This document shows positions 53,234 to 63,588 of a stretch of DNA of 64,000 nt, one piece after another. A program made the translations under genes and the position numbers. The notes under the pieces are model-generated. The model made no database searches and was not told where the DNA came from. It saw nothing but the letters and a program-made list of their open reading frames with translations. Origin of the DNA: CAVONV01 sp963697355 (lineage in GTDB: Bacteria > Acidobacteriota > Vicinamibacteria > Marinacidobacterales > DATDRI01); NCBI GenBank assembly GCA_963697355.1, contig CAVONV010000021.1, positions 496,001 through 560,000 of the forward strand, written 5' to 3'. Every line of letters starts with the position of its first letter. Within the stretch, counting starts at the first letter, position 1.

Positions 53234-55114
53234 TCAATGGGTGTTCTCCAACCGGTTCAAAGCGGTTCTGGCATCCAGGAACAAGGAATCAATTTGCAGG
53301 GCCTTGCGGTAGCGGGCTATCGCCTCCTCCCTGTCACCCCGCTCCGCAGCCATGTTCCCCAGATGAAACTCAGCCATGGCCACCTCCGAATTCAAAGACA
53401 GAGTCTTCTCAAAGGCGGCCGCTGCCCGAGAATCCTGGCCGGCGTCTCGTGCGATAACCCCTTCCACCAGAAAACCATAAAAAGAACCGGGCTCGGTGTC
53501 GACGCCTTGCTGAACATATTCAAAGGCACCGTCGAAATCCCTCTTTGCGGCCAGAGTCAAGGCAACATCCAGGTAGATGCTGGCGCGTTGCGGACTCAAA
53601 GGAATGGCTGCATGAAAGGCGGTGAGCGCAGCGTCGAATTCTCCCTGAGCGAACAGTGCCCGGCCGAGATACTGGCGGGCGTCGAAGCTCGAGGGGTACT
53701 TCTCGACAAGCCCAGTGAATATGCTCTCCGCTCGCTTGCTCTCCTTGCTTTCCAGAGCTTGGAGCGCATCGTTGAAGTCGGAGAGGTAAGATATGTAGTC
53801 CTCTATGTGATCTTTTGGATCGGCCCCGGGCGAGCCTCGCAATGGAACAGCTCCGCCCACATACCCCAGACTGCGCAGTTGGTCCGCTGTCGCCGAATCA
53901 ATTGGCAAGGCATCGGGTGTTATTCCATCCTGCCGAATTTCCTCCAGCCTGCGGGTCAGATCGGACAACACCTCCGACTCTTCCCCGAATCTGTTTAGGG
54001 ACTCGTTCGGATCCGTGCTCACATGATACAGCTCGGCTTTGGGTGCTTCGATGTACTTCCACTTTCCATTTCGTACTGCCCTCAGCTCGCTCGAGCCAAA
54101 GTACAAGTGTCCGTGGGCGGTCTCAGCATAAGAGATCGGAGAGGTCGTTCGATTCTTCCCCTCTATCAACGGCAAGAGATTCTCGCCATCAAGCTCCTCC
54201 GGCAACGAAATCCCCAAGAGAGCCGATATAGTGGGAAAAATGTCCACATGTCGAACCTGGTCGGGTAAGGTGACACCTCCAGGCAGTCCAGGTCCGGCAA
54301 GGATCAAGGGCACTTTCAAGGTTGCATCATAGAGGAAGAAACCGTGCTCCGGTTCCCCATGTTCCCCGAGGCTTTCACCGTGGTCGGAAGTCACGACGTA
54401 AACGGTTCGTTCGTTCACAACCTCAGGTACGCGGCGCAAGAGCTCCCCCAACGCCCAATCGCTGGCGGCCACCTCGGCGTCGTAAGGCTGATCCGGCCAC
54501 TGGTCCCGGAAGGCACGCGGAGCCTCGTAAGGAGCGTGAGGTTCGTAGAAATGGACCCAGAGAAAGAACGGCTCGGAAGCAACCTCGAGCCATTCCACGG
54601 CTTCCGTCGCCACCTCGGAACCGGGACGCTCCAACCGAGAAGGCGCCAGGTTCACGGCACCAATCGGGAAGCGGTCCACAAACGTCTCGAATCCTTGTGC
54701 GATTCCTGTTCGGCGATTCAGAACGTAGGAACTTATAAATGCGCCGGTTCGATAGCCCACCCGGCCCAAGGCCTCGGCCAAGGTCTCGAATCCCGAGCTC
54801 AACGGGAAACCGGCGTTGTCACGTACACCCAGACGGTTTGGAAACATGCCGGTCATCAGGGAGGCATGGGAAGGAACCGTAAGGGGTGCATGCGCCGTGG
54901 TATCCAAGAACGTCACTCCATTTTGCGACAGGCGATCTAGATTCGGAGTGAGTCCCCTCGGTCCCCCGTACGCACCCACCCTATCCGCCCTCAGCGTATC
55001 TATGGTTACCATGATCAAATTGAGTGGTTCCTTCGGGTCAGAAAGTGTTTCCGGCGCGCGACAGGACGGCAGAAGAACCAACAGAACGGCGGTCAATAGG
55101 TGTAGGCTCTTCAT
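53234..55114 (-). CDS. Sulfatase-fold lipoprotein hydrolase with C-terminal TPRs
   Basis: A 626-aa exported protein of the alkaline-phosphatase/sulfatase superfamily. Lipoprotein signal (LLVLLPSC, lipid Cys near residue 18), MVTIDTLRADRVGAYGG (metal-binding Asp), TVPSHASLMTGMFPNRLG, VVTSDHGESLGEHGE, then four or five TPRs from about residue 470. The nucleophile position, where sulfatases have a Cys or Ser for formylglycine, appears to be Thr in LTVPSHAS, so a phospho-transfer or phosphodiesterase activity is more likely than sulfate release. Confidence 0.85.
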   Translation of the reverse strand: MKSLHLLTAVLLVLLPSCRAPETLSDPKEPLNLIMVTIDTLRADRVGAYGGPRGLTPNLDRLSQNGVTFLDTTAHAPLTVPSHASLMTGMFPNRLGVRDNAGFPLSSGFETLAEALGRVGYRTGAFISSYVLNRRTGIAQGFETFVDRFPIGAVNLAPSRLERPGSEVATEAVEWLEVASEPFFLWVHFYEPHAPYEAPRAFRDQWPDQPYDAEVAASDWALGELLRRVPEVVNERTVYVVTSDHGESLGEHGEPEHGFFLYDATLKVPLILAGPGLPGGVTLPDQVRHVDIFPTISALLGISLPEELDGENLLPLIEGKNRTTSPISYAETAHGHLYFGSSELRAVRNGKWKYIEAPKAELYHVSTDPNESLNRFGEESEVLSDLTRRLEEIRQDGITPDALPIDSATADQLRSLGYVGGAVPLRGSPGADPKDHIEDYISYLSDFNDALQALESKESKRAESIFTGLVEKYPSSFDARQYLGRALFAQGEFDAALTAFHAAIPLSPQRASIYLDVALTLAAKRDFDGAFEYVQQGVDTEPGSFYGFLVEGVIARDAGQDSRAAAAFEKTLSLNSEVAMAEFHLGNMAAERGDREEAIARYRKALQIDSLFLDARTALNRLENTH

Positions 55115-55347
55115 CTTGAGATTCTCAGAATCGTAGATTCGTTTCTCCTCAACACATTAATTTATCATCCATCAAAAAAGCTTGCTCGTGGTCAAAAGCC
55201 CTGACCCTCAGAGGGCAGGCGCCCTGGGATCTAGCGGTTGGGGGTCTCTCCGATTAAACGTTTTAGGTTGTATGACTTACTGGGATCGGCACGTTCCGCT
55301 GCCGCCGCCTTTGGGGATGCCGGCTCACCCCGCCGCTTTAACGTTCT

Positions 55348-55605
55348 CTAGCGCCTCCAAGTAATACTCTCTGATGAAGTGCTCCTGCACCTTGTAGGAC
55401 CGATGTTGTGAAACTCAGAAATGATGACCGACGCTTCGAGTGCTCCAATGATTTGATAAATATTGCGTATATCCACTAGCGAAAGAACATTGACGACGCA
55501 TCCCCGCCGGGGAATGATGGTAACGAAGCCTTCGTTCTCTAACTGGAGCAAGACAAAGCGCAGGGGGGTTTTGCTGATGCCCAGTTTCTCGCTGATCTCA
55601 ATCAT
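55348..55605 (-). pseudogene. GntR-family regulator fragment
   Basis: An 85-aa piece with the winged-helix core ISEKLGISKTPLRFVLLQLE and NEGFVTIIPRRGCVVNVLSL, then IRNIYQIIGALEAS of the FadR-type ligand domain. The N-terminal approach helix is missing, and the C-terminal domain stops after about 30 residues; a further piece (QEHFIREYYLEALENV) lies downstream in another frame. Either decayed or damaged by several indels. Confidence 0.7.
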
Positions 55606-55839
55606 CTTCTTTTGTTCTTTTTCTATTTTAGTTCTGTATCAAGAGCCGGAAGACTCTTGATAACAGAACTGTTGCCTTTTCGTTCAAGCAAGGGGCTGAT
55701 CGATGGCCACGCTGGGCTGGGTGAAAAGCCGAGCACCATCATCGGTGATGTAGACGCAGTCTATGTATGGGAGAACCTCTGCACAAGCAAAAGGTAGTAA
55801 CCCGGACGCACCGTATTCAAATTGTCTTCCAGCCACTGT
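55606..55839 (-). pseudogene. Remnant reading frame upstream of the GntR fragment
   Basis: The minus strand reads PYIDCVYITDDGARLFTQ followed by PSVAIDQPL, a protein-like segment that could be the end of a hydrolase gene. No start or domain can be assigned. It probably belongs to a deletion or rearrangement scar that also removed the front of the GntR gene. Confidence 0.35.
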
Positions 55840-56778
55840 ATGATCTCGGTTGGAATGCTTACCCTCTTTCTCACGCTGCTACTCATCGGGCAGACCAACC
55901 CTTTGGAAAGGGCCCGTTTACTCGCACAGCGTGGAGAGGTCGTCAAGGCCATCGAATATCTGGAAACCCAGGCCCGACAAGAGCCCTCACCGCAGCTATT
56001 CGTATTCCTAGCCGAGCTTCAGACCGCCACCGATCGTATCCCTCAGGCCGCGGAGTCGCTCTCACGAGCTCTCGATCTCGCGCCGAAAGAATTTGGTTTG
56101 CGTATCACACGAGCCGCCTTGCTCTACAAGATGCGGAATCTCTCGGAGGCCGAAGACGAGCTCGATATGGTTCTCAGACAAGCATCGTCAGACGGCTTGG
56201 CTCACTATTATTTGGCGGCTGTCTATCAGGGACAAGGCAAGCTCGACAAAGCCTTGAAAAGCGCCGAGAAAGCCGTCGAGCTCTTGCCTCCACCTTCCGC
56301 GAATCTGTCCTTCGAAAAACAAGAATATTCGCTCATGGCAAACGGTCTCTATCTCCTGGCAGAGATTCGTCACGACACGGGCGAAGACGCCGAGGCGCTG
56401 GTTCGTCGTGTCATCGAGCTCGAGCCACTCCACACGTCGGCCCGATACTTGCTCGCCAGGCTCCTCGTCGCTCGTGGTGAAAAAGACGAAGCTCAACAAC
56501 AACTGGAGATTTTTCGTAGCGTCAAAAAAGCCGATGAACATGTGGACTTCGCATTGAACTCGTTGAACTTTGGAGGCAACGTGCAGCAGGGAGTAGACGA
56601 GCTGCTCCGCGCCCTCGAAATCTATCCGGACCATGAAAGGGCTCTTTTTTTTCTCGGGCGTATCCTGCTGCAGATTGGGCGCGCGGATCTGGGGACTCAG
56701 TATCTTAAACGCTGTGTCGAGATCCGGCCGGAGACTTCCACTTTGGTGAACGGTCTCCTCGAGAAGGTCGGTAAGTAG
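55840..56778 (+). CDS. TPR protein paired with the UnbV/FG-GAP gene
   Basis: About 312 aa: a short hydrophobic N-terminus (MLTLFLTLLLIGQ) suggests export, then seven or more TPRs (AIEYLETQARQEPS, AAESLSRALDLAPKEFGLRI, ALKSAEKAVELLPPP, LGTQYLKRCVEIRPE). ATG at 55840 or 55855 fits better than the TTG that opens the frame at 55822. Its stop codon abuts the GTG of the next gene, so the two are translationally coupled. Confidence 0.78.
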   Translation: MISVGMLTLFLTLLLIGQTNPLERARLLAQRGEVVKAIEYLETQARQEPSPQLFVFLAELQTATDRIPQAAESLSRALDLAPKEFGLRITRAALLYKMRNLSEAEDELDMVLRQASSDGLAHYYLAAVYQGQGKLDKALKSAEKAVELLPPPSANLSFEKQEYSLMANGLYLLAEIRHDTGEDAEALVRRVIELEPLHTSARYLLARLLVARGEKDEAQQQLEIFRSVKKADEHVDFALNSLNFGGNVQQGVDELLRALEIYPDHERALFFLGRILLQIGRADLGTQYLKRCVEIRPETSTLVNGLLEKVGK

Positions 56779-58440
56779 GTGCGTTTTCAATCACCGGCCG
56801 TTTGGGGAGCCGCAACGCTCGTCCTGTTCACCATACATCTACTTGCGGCTCAGAATCGACCTTCTCCCCCCTTCGAGCTATATGAATCTTTCGTTCCCTA
56901 CCTCAATCATTCCGGCCCGTGGATCAAGGAGTCCATCGATCAATTCTCGGGTGCCGGTGTATGCGCGCTCGATTATGATCTCGACGGTGACTGGGACCTC
57001 TACTTTCCGAACGGCCATTCTCCCGAGGCTCCCGACGCGGAGAATCAACTCTTTCGCAACGACGGCGATATCACCTTTACGGACGTGACGACCGAGGCCG
57101 GTGTCGGCGGACGGTGGGTGGGCCGGGGGCTGCGCTGTCGCCGACGTCGACAACGACGGAGATCCTGATCTCTTTGTCACAAATCAAGGTCCCAACGTTT
57201 TGTATTTCAATCGAGGAGACGGGACCTTCCAAAAAGCCGACCTGGAATCCGGTTTCGGTCAACCACGTTGGAGCACCAGCGCGGCTTTCGCTGATGTGGA
57301 TCGGGACGGTTTGCCGGACCTCTACGTCTGCAATTACATCGATAAGTCTCGCAGCGATCTCTCGGCACGCTGCCTCTATTTCGGAGTGGAAGTGTTTTGC
57401 GGTCCCGAGGGAATGCCGGGAATTGCCGACACCATCTACCGCAACATGGACGGCGTCCACTTCTACGATTACACTCAGAACTCGGGAATCTACGTGCCGG
57501 AAACCCGTGGTTTCAGCGTCATTATTACGGATCTAAACGGCGATCTACTTCCCGAGATCCGCGTCGCCAACGACGCCACTCAAGACCTTCTTGTTCTCGA
57601 ACCTAGGAGATTTTCGCTTCGAAGACCTGTCTCTGCTTTCCGGCACGGCCTACGCGAGCTCAGGAATGGAGCAATCGGGGATGGGCTCGGCGGCCGGAGA
57701 TTTCGATCGGGACGGCGATATCGACTTTTATGTAACTCACTTCCAGCGGGACTACAACACTCTGTTCGAGAACCAAGGTTCTCTGACGTTTCGTGACACC
57801 ACGACGATGCACGGCTTGGCGGTTCCCTGCCCTCGCCCATCTCGCCTGGGGAGCCCACTTCATGGATATCGACAACGACGGTGAGCTCGATCTCTTTGTC
57901 GCCAACGGTCACATCTTTCCCGGAGCTCGATGACCATAAGGAGGTGGGCGAACCCTACGTTCAACAAAACCAAGTCTTCTTCGGAGACGGCAAGGGAAAC
58001 TTCGAGGAGGCATTGCCGACAAAAGACGAACCTTTTCGTTCCAGCCGCGGAACCGCCGTCGTCGATCTCGATGACAACGGTGCGCTCGACGTCATCGTGA
58101 ACAATATGAGCGACTCGCCGGATCTCTATTTGGGTCGGCGGGGGGCGAAATGGATACGTTTCCGGCTCATTGGAACGAAATCAAATCGCGACGGACTCGG
58201 CGCGGTCGTCGACGACGATCGCCAACGAGCTCGTCAACAGAAAAAACGAGCTCCGCTTTGAGTGACGGATTTCAAGGGAGCAATGAACCGGTCGTTCACT
58301 TCGGTCTGGGCGAAACTGCCAAGGTCGACAAAGTGACGATCACTTGGCAGTCCGGAACCGAACAGAGCTTCGACAACCTCGAGGCCGGAAAGATCTATTT
58401 GATCAAGGAGGGCGTCGGAATCCTGCCTACTCCACAGTAG
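56779..58440 (+). pseudogene. FG-GAP/VCBS-repeat protein with C-terminal UnbV (ASPIC) domain, broken by at least five frameshifts
   Basis: Exported CRTAC1-like protein. Signal peptide (AATLVLFTIHLLAAQ), calcium-binding FG-GAP repeats (DYDLDGDWDLYFPNG, VADVDNDGDPDLFVTNQG, FADVDRDGLPDLYVCNY, DFDRDGDIDFYVTHF, MDIDNDGELDLFVANGH) and an UnbV domain ending HFGLGETAKVDKVTITWQSG. Pieces change frame near 57115, 57588, 57845, 57922 and 58200-58260. Each repeat is intact and in order, so consensus errors are more likely than decay, but it is unreadable as given. GTG start directly after the TPR gene. Confidence 0.8.
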
Positions 58441-58791
58441 TCAAGTCGACTCTACAACGACATTCTGAACGTCGATGTACCGCAACAAATACCCGGCCTC
58501 ATCGACAAGATGAGTCTCTAATTAGTTTCCACGCCGGCAAGCAAACGGAGGGTCCGGAAGGCCTATTAAAGGTTGACACTTTCGGGAGGTCGTCATACGA
58601 TTCCACTAGCGCTTTCTCCTTCAAGGATAGGGAGGGAGAAAATGCGCCCATTCAATTTCCGTGTCACAATTTCTTGTCGTAGTTGCCATTGGGCTTTTTT
58701 CTGACCGGGCAGCCTAAGGCCATCTGCGCCGATCAGGGTACCAACGGCAGATAGATGAAATACAGATGATAGTCCGAGGGAGAGGTCGATC
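58441..58791. other. Intergenic region before the M24-fold gene
   Basis: Contains a promoter at 58573-58601. A 20-codon ORF (MRPFNFRVTI..., about 58642) has a GGGAGGGAG site and a hydrophobic alternative frame, perhaps the relic of a signal peptide; not called. Confidence 0.4.
58573..58601 (+). promoter_or_regulatory. Probable sigma-70 promoter
   Basis: TTGACA (58573-58578), 17-bp spacer, TACGAT (58596-58601). Would give a leader of about 185 nt before the Tat-exported protein gene. Confidence 0.55.
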
Positions 58792-60203
58792 ATGAGTGTA
58801 AACCGACGTGATTTTCTAAAGAACATGGGGGTCGGCGTGGCTGGGGCCCACTTAGCGAGCTGCACTACTGAGAGTGGCGGTGGCGACACCGAGATCAGGC
58901 CGGAATCCGAAAAGCTCCTGCTCAAAGATCCTGATCATCCTACGCCCTCACCCGTTGGCTACGATCGCCTGCCTTTGAGCTGGTACAAAGAAACGGTCAA
59001 GCGTTTGAAGGACAAGGTCGCGGCCAAAGGTGTAGAGGTCATCGTCATCGCCGACCAGTGGAACAGCATGTATTTGTCCGGAAATTTCATGACCAAGACC
59101 GAACGGCCGGCCTGGACCGTGTTTCCGGTCGACGAAGACGCCATCTACTGGTACACGCCGGGTCTCGACAATGAGCTAGTCAAGTCCTGGTGGTGTACGG
59201 AGATGGAATACTACTATGACTATCATCACGCCGAAGGCGGTTACCCGGACCAGGGCAAGGTCGTCAAATGGAACACGGTCGATCTCTTCGAGTGGATGCT
59301 GGAAGGATTGAAAAAAAGGGGATACGGGGAAAAGACCATCGGATTCGACTGGGAGTTTACTCCTTCCACGATGAAAAAATTCGTAAACGTGCTGCCCCAA
59401 GCCAAAGTCGAGAACATCGCCCCGGATTGCCTGCAGATGCGGGTGGTGAAAACCCCGGAGGAGATCGCCTTGACCCAAAGGGCCATGGACTACTTCGCCA
59501 AGATCCACGCCTTCGGGCGGGACTACATCCTGCAGCGCGGCACGGATGCCACCGATTTCGACGTCAGTCAAGCCTGTATTTCCTATGGGACCGATCTCAT
59601 CATGAAGGACATCAAAAGAGACGGAAAGCCGCACAACGCCGTGGGCATCCGCGTCGGCATCGGATGCCGGACGGGACTGGGAACCGCTTATCCCCATCCC
59701 AATCAATTTCACCACAACAAGATCAAGAAGGGCGATTCCATCCAGGTCGCGGGCGGAGTACGAATCGGAGGATACGGCGGGGAGCTGTACCGTTACTACC
59801 AGATCGATCCCTGGGACGCCCACCGAGAGAAGGTCTGGGATGTCGTAACCGAGACCTGCATGATTCAATCCCGCGAATCGAAAGCCGGTGTCACCTGCGG
59901 CGAAGTCGCCGAGAAATGCCACAATTATCAGGTCGATCACAAGGTAAGGACATCCAGAAGCTCCTCTACCAGCGCATCGGCCATGGGTCCGGGATGGAAG
60001 GCCATCAGTTTCCTTACATCGCACTCGGCAATCAGGAAGTGCTGGAAGAGGGCATGATGTTCAGCGTCGAACCGGGGCTTTTCGACCCGGACAACGGCTT
60101 CGGCTACAACCCCAGCGACAACCTTCTGGTGACCAAGGCCAAAGGCGTGCTGCAGGGAAGCGCCGTCCCCTACACCAAAGAGTGGATGGTCCTCAAACTC
60201 TGA
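58792..60203 (+). CDS. Tat-exported M24-fold (creatinase/aminopeptidase P-like) protein, frameshifted
   Basis: About 470 aa. Tat signal NRRDFLKNMGVGVAGAHLASC, a creatinase-type N-terminal domain, then a pita-bread domain. The frame breaks near 59942; adding one A to the AA run gives VDHKGKDIQKLLYQRIGHG and continues to 60203 with MMFSVEPGLFDPDNGFGY. The metal ligands of M24 peptidases are mostly replaced: the first Asp pair region reads VAGGVRIGGYGGELYR (Asp to Ala and Asp to Glu) and the last Glu position is SDNLLVT. A non-peptidase hydrolase or lyase of this fold is therefore likely. A strong GAGGGAGAGG precedes the ATG. Confidence 0.8.
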
Positions 60204-60377
60204 GGTGCTTGTTCTGTTCGCTGTTGGATTCACAGAGGATTCCGAGACCCTGAATACGTCGCTCGCCGAGCGCCTGAAAACCATTCGCCAAGGGTCGGCG
60301 TACTTGGGCCGGCAGTCGCCGTGCCACGCCCGGTGCGCAAATTCGCGTTCATTTGCGTTTATGCGCAGCCGCTTTTC

Positions 60378-62069
60378 TCAATACCCAATCGCACATCCAT
60401 CCTTTCGTGGATCGGACCCACCCATGAGGACTCCCGTTTTGGGATCGATCAGGATTGCTTGATAGCCGCCATAAGCACCCATGCGGGTCATGGGGCGATG
60501 CCCCTTTTGGATGAGGCCGTGGAGGACATCGATGTCGACGCCGGACTCGATGCCCACGCCGGAGGAGAAGTGACGGAAACGTGGCATCTCGCCGGCGGCC
60601 TGCACACTCATCCCGAAGTCGATGAGATTCAGTAGCACCTGCACTTGCCCTTGCGGTTGCATGTCGCCACCCATAACGGCAAACGAAAGCCACGGCTTGC
60701 CGTCGCGGAAGGCCATAGCGGGCATGTTGGTGTGAAGGGAGCGTTTGTTCGGGGCGATCTCGTTGGGGTGGCCGGGTTGGAGCGAGAAACCCGTGCCTCG
60801 GTTTTGAAGCATGACACCCGTGTCGGGCGCGACGAGTCCCGAGCCAAAGGCCGAGAATATGCTGTAGATCAAAGAAACGGCGTTGCGGTCCTTGTCCACG
60901 ACCGTCAAGTACACGGTCTCGGTGTGATCGGAAAGCCCCGGTTCGACTTCACTTGCCGCACGCTCCAGCAAAATCAACTTGCGACGCTCTTCGGCGTAAG
61001 ATTTGGAGATCAGTTTTTCTGTCGGCACCTTCGCTTTTTCGGGATCGGCAAGGAACGCGTCGCGGTCGGCGAAAGCGAGTTTCTTTGCTTCGATGAGCAG
61101 GTGGAAGGCATCAACGGAGTTGTGCCCGAGGCTCTTGATGTCGAAGCCTTCAAGGATGTTCAGCATCTCGAGCGCCACGAACCCTTGGGAGTTCGCGGGG
61201 ATTTCATAGACCGTGGTGCCACGATAGGTTGTGGAAATGGGATCGACCCAGTTTGACCGGTGGTTAGCCATGTCTTCTCGGGTGATGAAACCGCCCTCTT
61301 GTTGGACGAAGTCAGCTATCTTTGCGCCGATGTCGCCTCGATAGAAGACATCCGGTCCGTCCTTGGCGATCGCACTAAAGGTCCTTGCCAAGTCAGGTGA
61401 CTTGAAGACTTGGCCGGTCGCGGGAGCTTTTCCGTCGATGAGGTAGTTGCGAGCCGTGGACGGGTATTTGGACAGCTTGGCTTCGTTTTCCTGCCAACTG
61501 GTCGCAATGATCTCGGAGACCGGGAAACCCTCTTCCGCATAACCAATTGCGGGTTGCAGCAATTCTCCCAGCGTCCGGCTGCCGAAGCGGTCGACCAACA
61601 TCGACCAGCCATCCAAGGCTCCGGGAACCGTGATCGCCAGTACCCCGCCTTCAGGCATGTGCTCTAGGCCTCGAGCACGTAGCTCGTCTGCGGATACGAG
61701 GGAACCGGCGCGGCCGGTGGCATTCAGGCCAACCAACTCACCGGTTTCTGAGGAATATACGAGCGCAAAGAGATCGCCTCCTATCCCGCACATCATGGGC
61801 TCGACGACGTTCAGGACCGCGGCCGTCGCAACTGCGGCGTCGACCGCATTACCTCCTTCCTGGAGAATTCGCAGTCCGGCAGCTGCCGCCAGGGGCTGGC
61901 TCGTGGCGACCATGCCGTGGGTTGCCAGAACAGGTGAACGGCCCAATGTTGCTCCGGACGCGGGACGGTCGGCCGCTCGAGTCGATCGTGCGACCAAGGC
62001 CACGAAGGAGAAGAGCGCGATCCAAGTCAAAATGAACAGCGGGTGCGTGGCAAAGCTATAACATCTCAT
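60378..62069 (-). CDS. ggt: Gamma-glutamyltransferase
   Basis: About 563-aa exported N-terminal-nucleophile enzyme that cleaves glutathione and other gamma-glutamyl compounds. Signal peptide from MRCYSFATHPLF; ATHGMVATSQPLAAAAGLRIL and QEGGNAVDAAVA start the domain; the autoprocessing/nucleophile Thr is in HTETVYLTVVDKDRN near residue 385; SAFGSGLVAPDTGVMLQNRG and PNKRSLHTNMPAMAF follow. ATG at 62069 chosen because GGAGG lies 7 nt upstream and the signal peptide starts there. Confidence 0.93.
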   Translation of the reverse strand: MRCYSFATHPLFILTWIALFSFVALVARSTRAADRPASGATLGRSPVLATHGMVATSQPLAAAAGLRILQEGGNAVDAAVATAAVLNVVEPMMCGIGGDLFALVYSSETGELVGLNATGRAGSLVSADELRARGLEHMPEGGVLAITVPGALDGWSMLVDRFGSRTLGELLQPAIGYAEEGFPVSEIIATSWQENEAKLSKYPSTARNYLIDGKAPATGQVFKSPDLARTFSAIAKDGPDVFYRGDIGAKIADFVQQEGGFITREDMANHRSNWVDPISTTYRGTTVYEIPANSQGFVALEMLNILEGFDIKSLGHNSVDAFHLLIEAKKLAFADRDAFLADPEKAKVPTEKLISKSYAEERRKLILLERAASEVEPGLSDHTETVYLTVVDKDRNAVSLIYSIFSAFGSGLVAPDTGVMLQNRGTGFSLQPGHPNEIAPNKRSLHTNMPAMAFRDGKPWLSFAVMGGDMQPQGQVQVLLNLIDFGMSVQAAGEMPRFRHFSSGVGIESGVDIDVLHGLIQKGHRPMTRMGAYGGYQAILIDPKTGVLMGGSDPRKDGCAIGY

Positions 62070-62274
62070 TTTGCGAACCTCCGTCGATGCAGTGAAGGAT
62101 ATCAAGAAAGAAGAGGGAGCGCCTTCAAGGCGTCAGAGAGCTCAAGGATTCAGGAACAACATCAGTTGCCTGTACGAAGTTATTTGATGCCGACATCCCT
62201 CGGGCACCGGCGCGGGGCATCCTACGAATGTCAGTTCCTGATGGGACCGACCTCCCGACCGACTACTAGAGCCT

Positions 62275-63588
62275 CTACCAGGGAAGAAACCGCCCGATAG
62301 CATCGATCTTCGACAGGTCGAAATAGATGACGGTCAGCATCAACGTAATGAGCAACACGAAGCCGACCTGCAATATGCGTTCTTTCGTCTGAAGACTGAA
62401 ATCACGGCGAGCGACCCCTTCGAGGAGAATGATGGTGATGTGTCCACCGTCCAAGATGGGAATCGGGAGAAGGTTGAAAATGCCGAGCTGCAGACTGATC
62501 ACGGCCATGAGGGCAAATAGGTTTCGTAGCCCACTTTCGGCGGCGCGTCCCGATGCCTGAGCGATGCCGATGGGGCCCATCATGTTGCGCATGGAGAGCT
62601 TACGCTGGATCAACCGGCCGAGCACCACGAAAGTGAGGCGCGTGATTCGTGTCGCTTCTCCGACGGCGGCACCCAGGGCCTGAATCGGATTGGTGTACTG
62701 GCGCAGGGTGATCGGTGACGGCAACTCGATGCCAATGCGGTAACGCTCTCCGTCGAGAGCGGGAGTGATGGTGTAGTCGAGATGCTCACTCCCACGAAGG
62801 ATGGAGACCGTGACTGCCGCTCCCTCCTTTTGCCCGATCGCGTCGACGAGCTGATTGTTGCTGTAGATGGGATTGCCGTCGACCTTGATGATGAGATCGC
62901 CTTCTTCTAGACCGGCTTCCTTAGCGGGGTAGCCTTCGTCCAAGCTGACGACGTGTGGTTGCACCGCTGGGAAAAGACCCGTGTAGCCGATCTGTTCCTT
63001 GCCACGCCCCTCGACGGATAAAGCCGTGTCGACAGATTCGCCGTCTCGCTCGAGGGAAACGCTCAATGTTTGGTTGGGGCTTATGCTGAACGTGTCGACG
63101 AACTGCAACCAGTTGTCGATCGAACGACCGTCAACGGAAACGATCCGGTCTCCGGGCAGGATCCCGGCTCTAGACGCCGGTGAGTCCTCAGAGACGAATC
63201 GGATTACCGGTGGGTCTTCGAGCCCTGCTGGACGTTCCATGCCTACCATGAAGAGTACGGTGAAGATGGCGAGGGTCAGCACGATGTTCATGACGGGTCC
63301 CATGACCAGGATGGCAATCCGCTCCAGCTTCGACCGAGAAAAGAACTCTTCCGGTCTACCCGTAACTTCGCCGGGATTCTCTCCGGCCATCTTCACGTAG
63401 CCACCGAGCGGTATGAGCCCGATGCGATATTCCGTGTCGCCCCATGTCTTTCCAATCAATTTCGGAGGAAAGCCGAGGGAGAAAACTTCTACCTTGACGC
63501 CAATCCACTTGGCAGTCAGAAAGTGCCCGAGCTCGTGAACAAAGATCATGACGCCCAGCACGAAAACGAAAGCTAAAATGCTTAACAA
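62275..63588 (-). CDS. rseP: RseP site-2 membrane protease
   Basis: A 437-aa intramembrane zinc metalloprotease (M50). Zinc motif MIFVHELGHFLTAKW near residue 15, two PDZ domains (SRAGILPGDRIVSVDG and AKEAGLEEGDLIIKVDG) and the third zinc ligand in NLLPIPILDGGH. Cleaves anti-sigma factors and signal-peptide remnants. TTG start at 63588 with CGGAG 7-8 nt upstream. It follows dxr, the usual gene order. Confidence 0.95.
   Translation of the reverse strand: MLSILAFVFVLGVMIFVHELGHFLTAKWIGVKVEVFSLGFPPKLIGKTWGDTEYRIGLIPLGGYVKMAGENPGEVTGRPEEFFSRSKLERIAILVMGPVMNIVLTLAIFTVLFMVGMERPAGLEDPPVIRFVSEDSPASRAGILPGDRIVSVDGRSIDNWLQFVDTFSISPNQTLSVSLERDGESVDTALSVEGRGKEQIGYTGLFPAVQPHVVSLDEGYPAKEAGLEEGDLIIKVDGNPIYSNNQLVDAIGQKEGAAVTVSILRGSEHLDYTITPALDGERYRIGIELPSPITLRQYTNPIQALGAAVGEATRITRLTFVVLGRLIQRKLSMRNMMGPIGIAQASGRAAESGLRNLFALMAVISLQLGIFNLLPIPILDGGHITIILLEGVARRDFSLQTKERILQVGFVLLITLMLTVIYFDLSKIDAIGRFLPW

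Noticed and set aside
59268..60203. A separate gene in the second frame of the M24-fold protein
   Set aside because: Only its last part (from about 59943) carries real M24 sequence; the rest is a shadow of the first frame, so it is one frameshifted gene.
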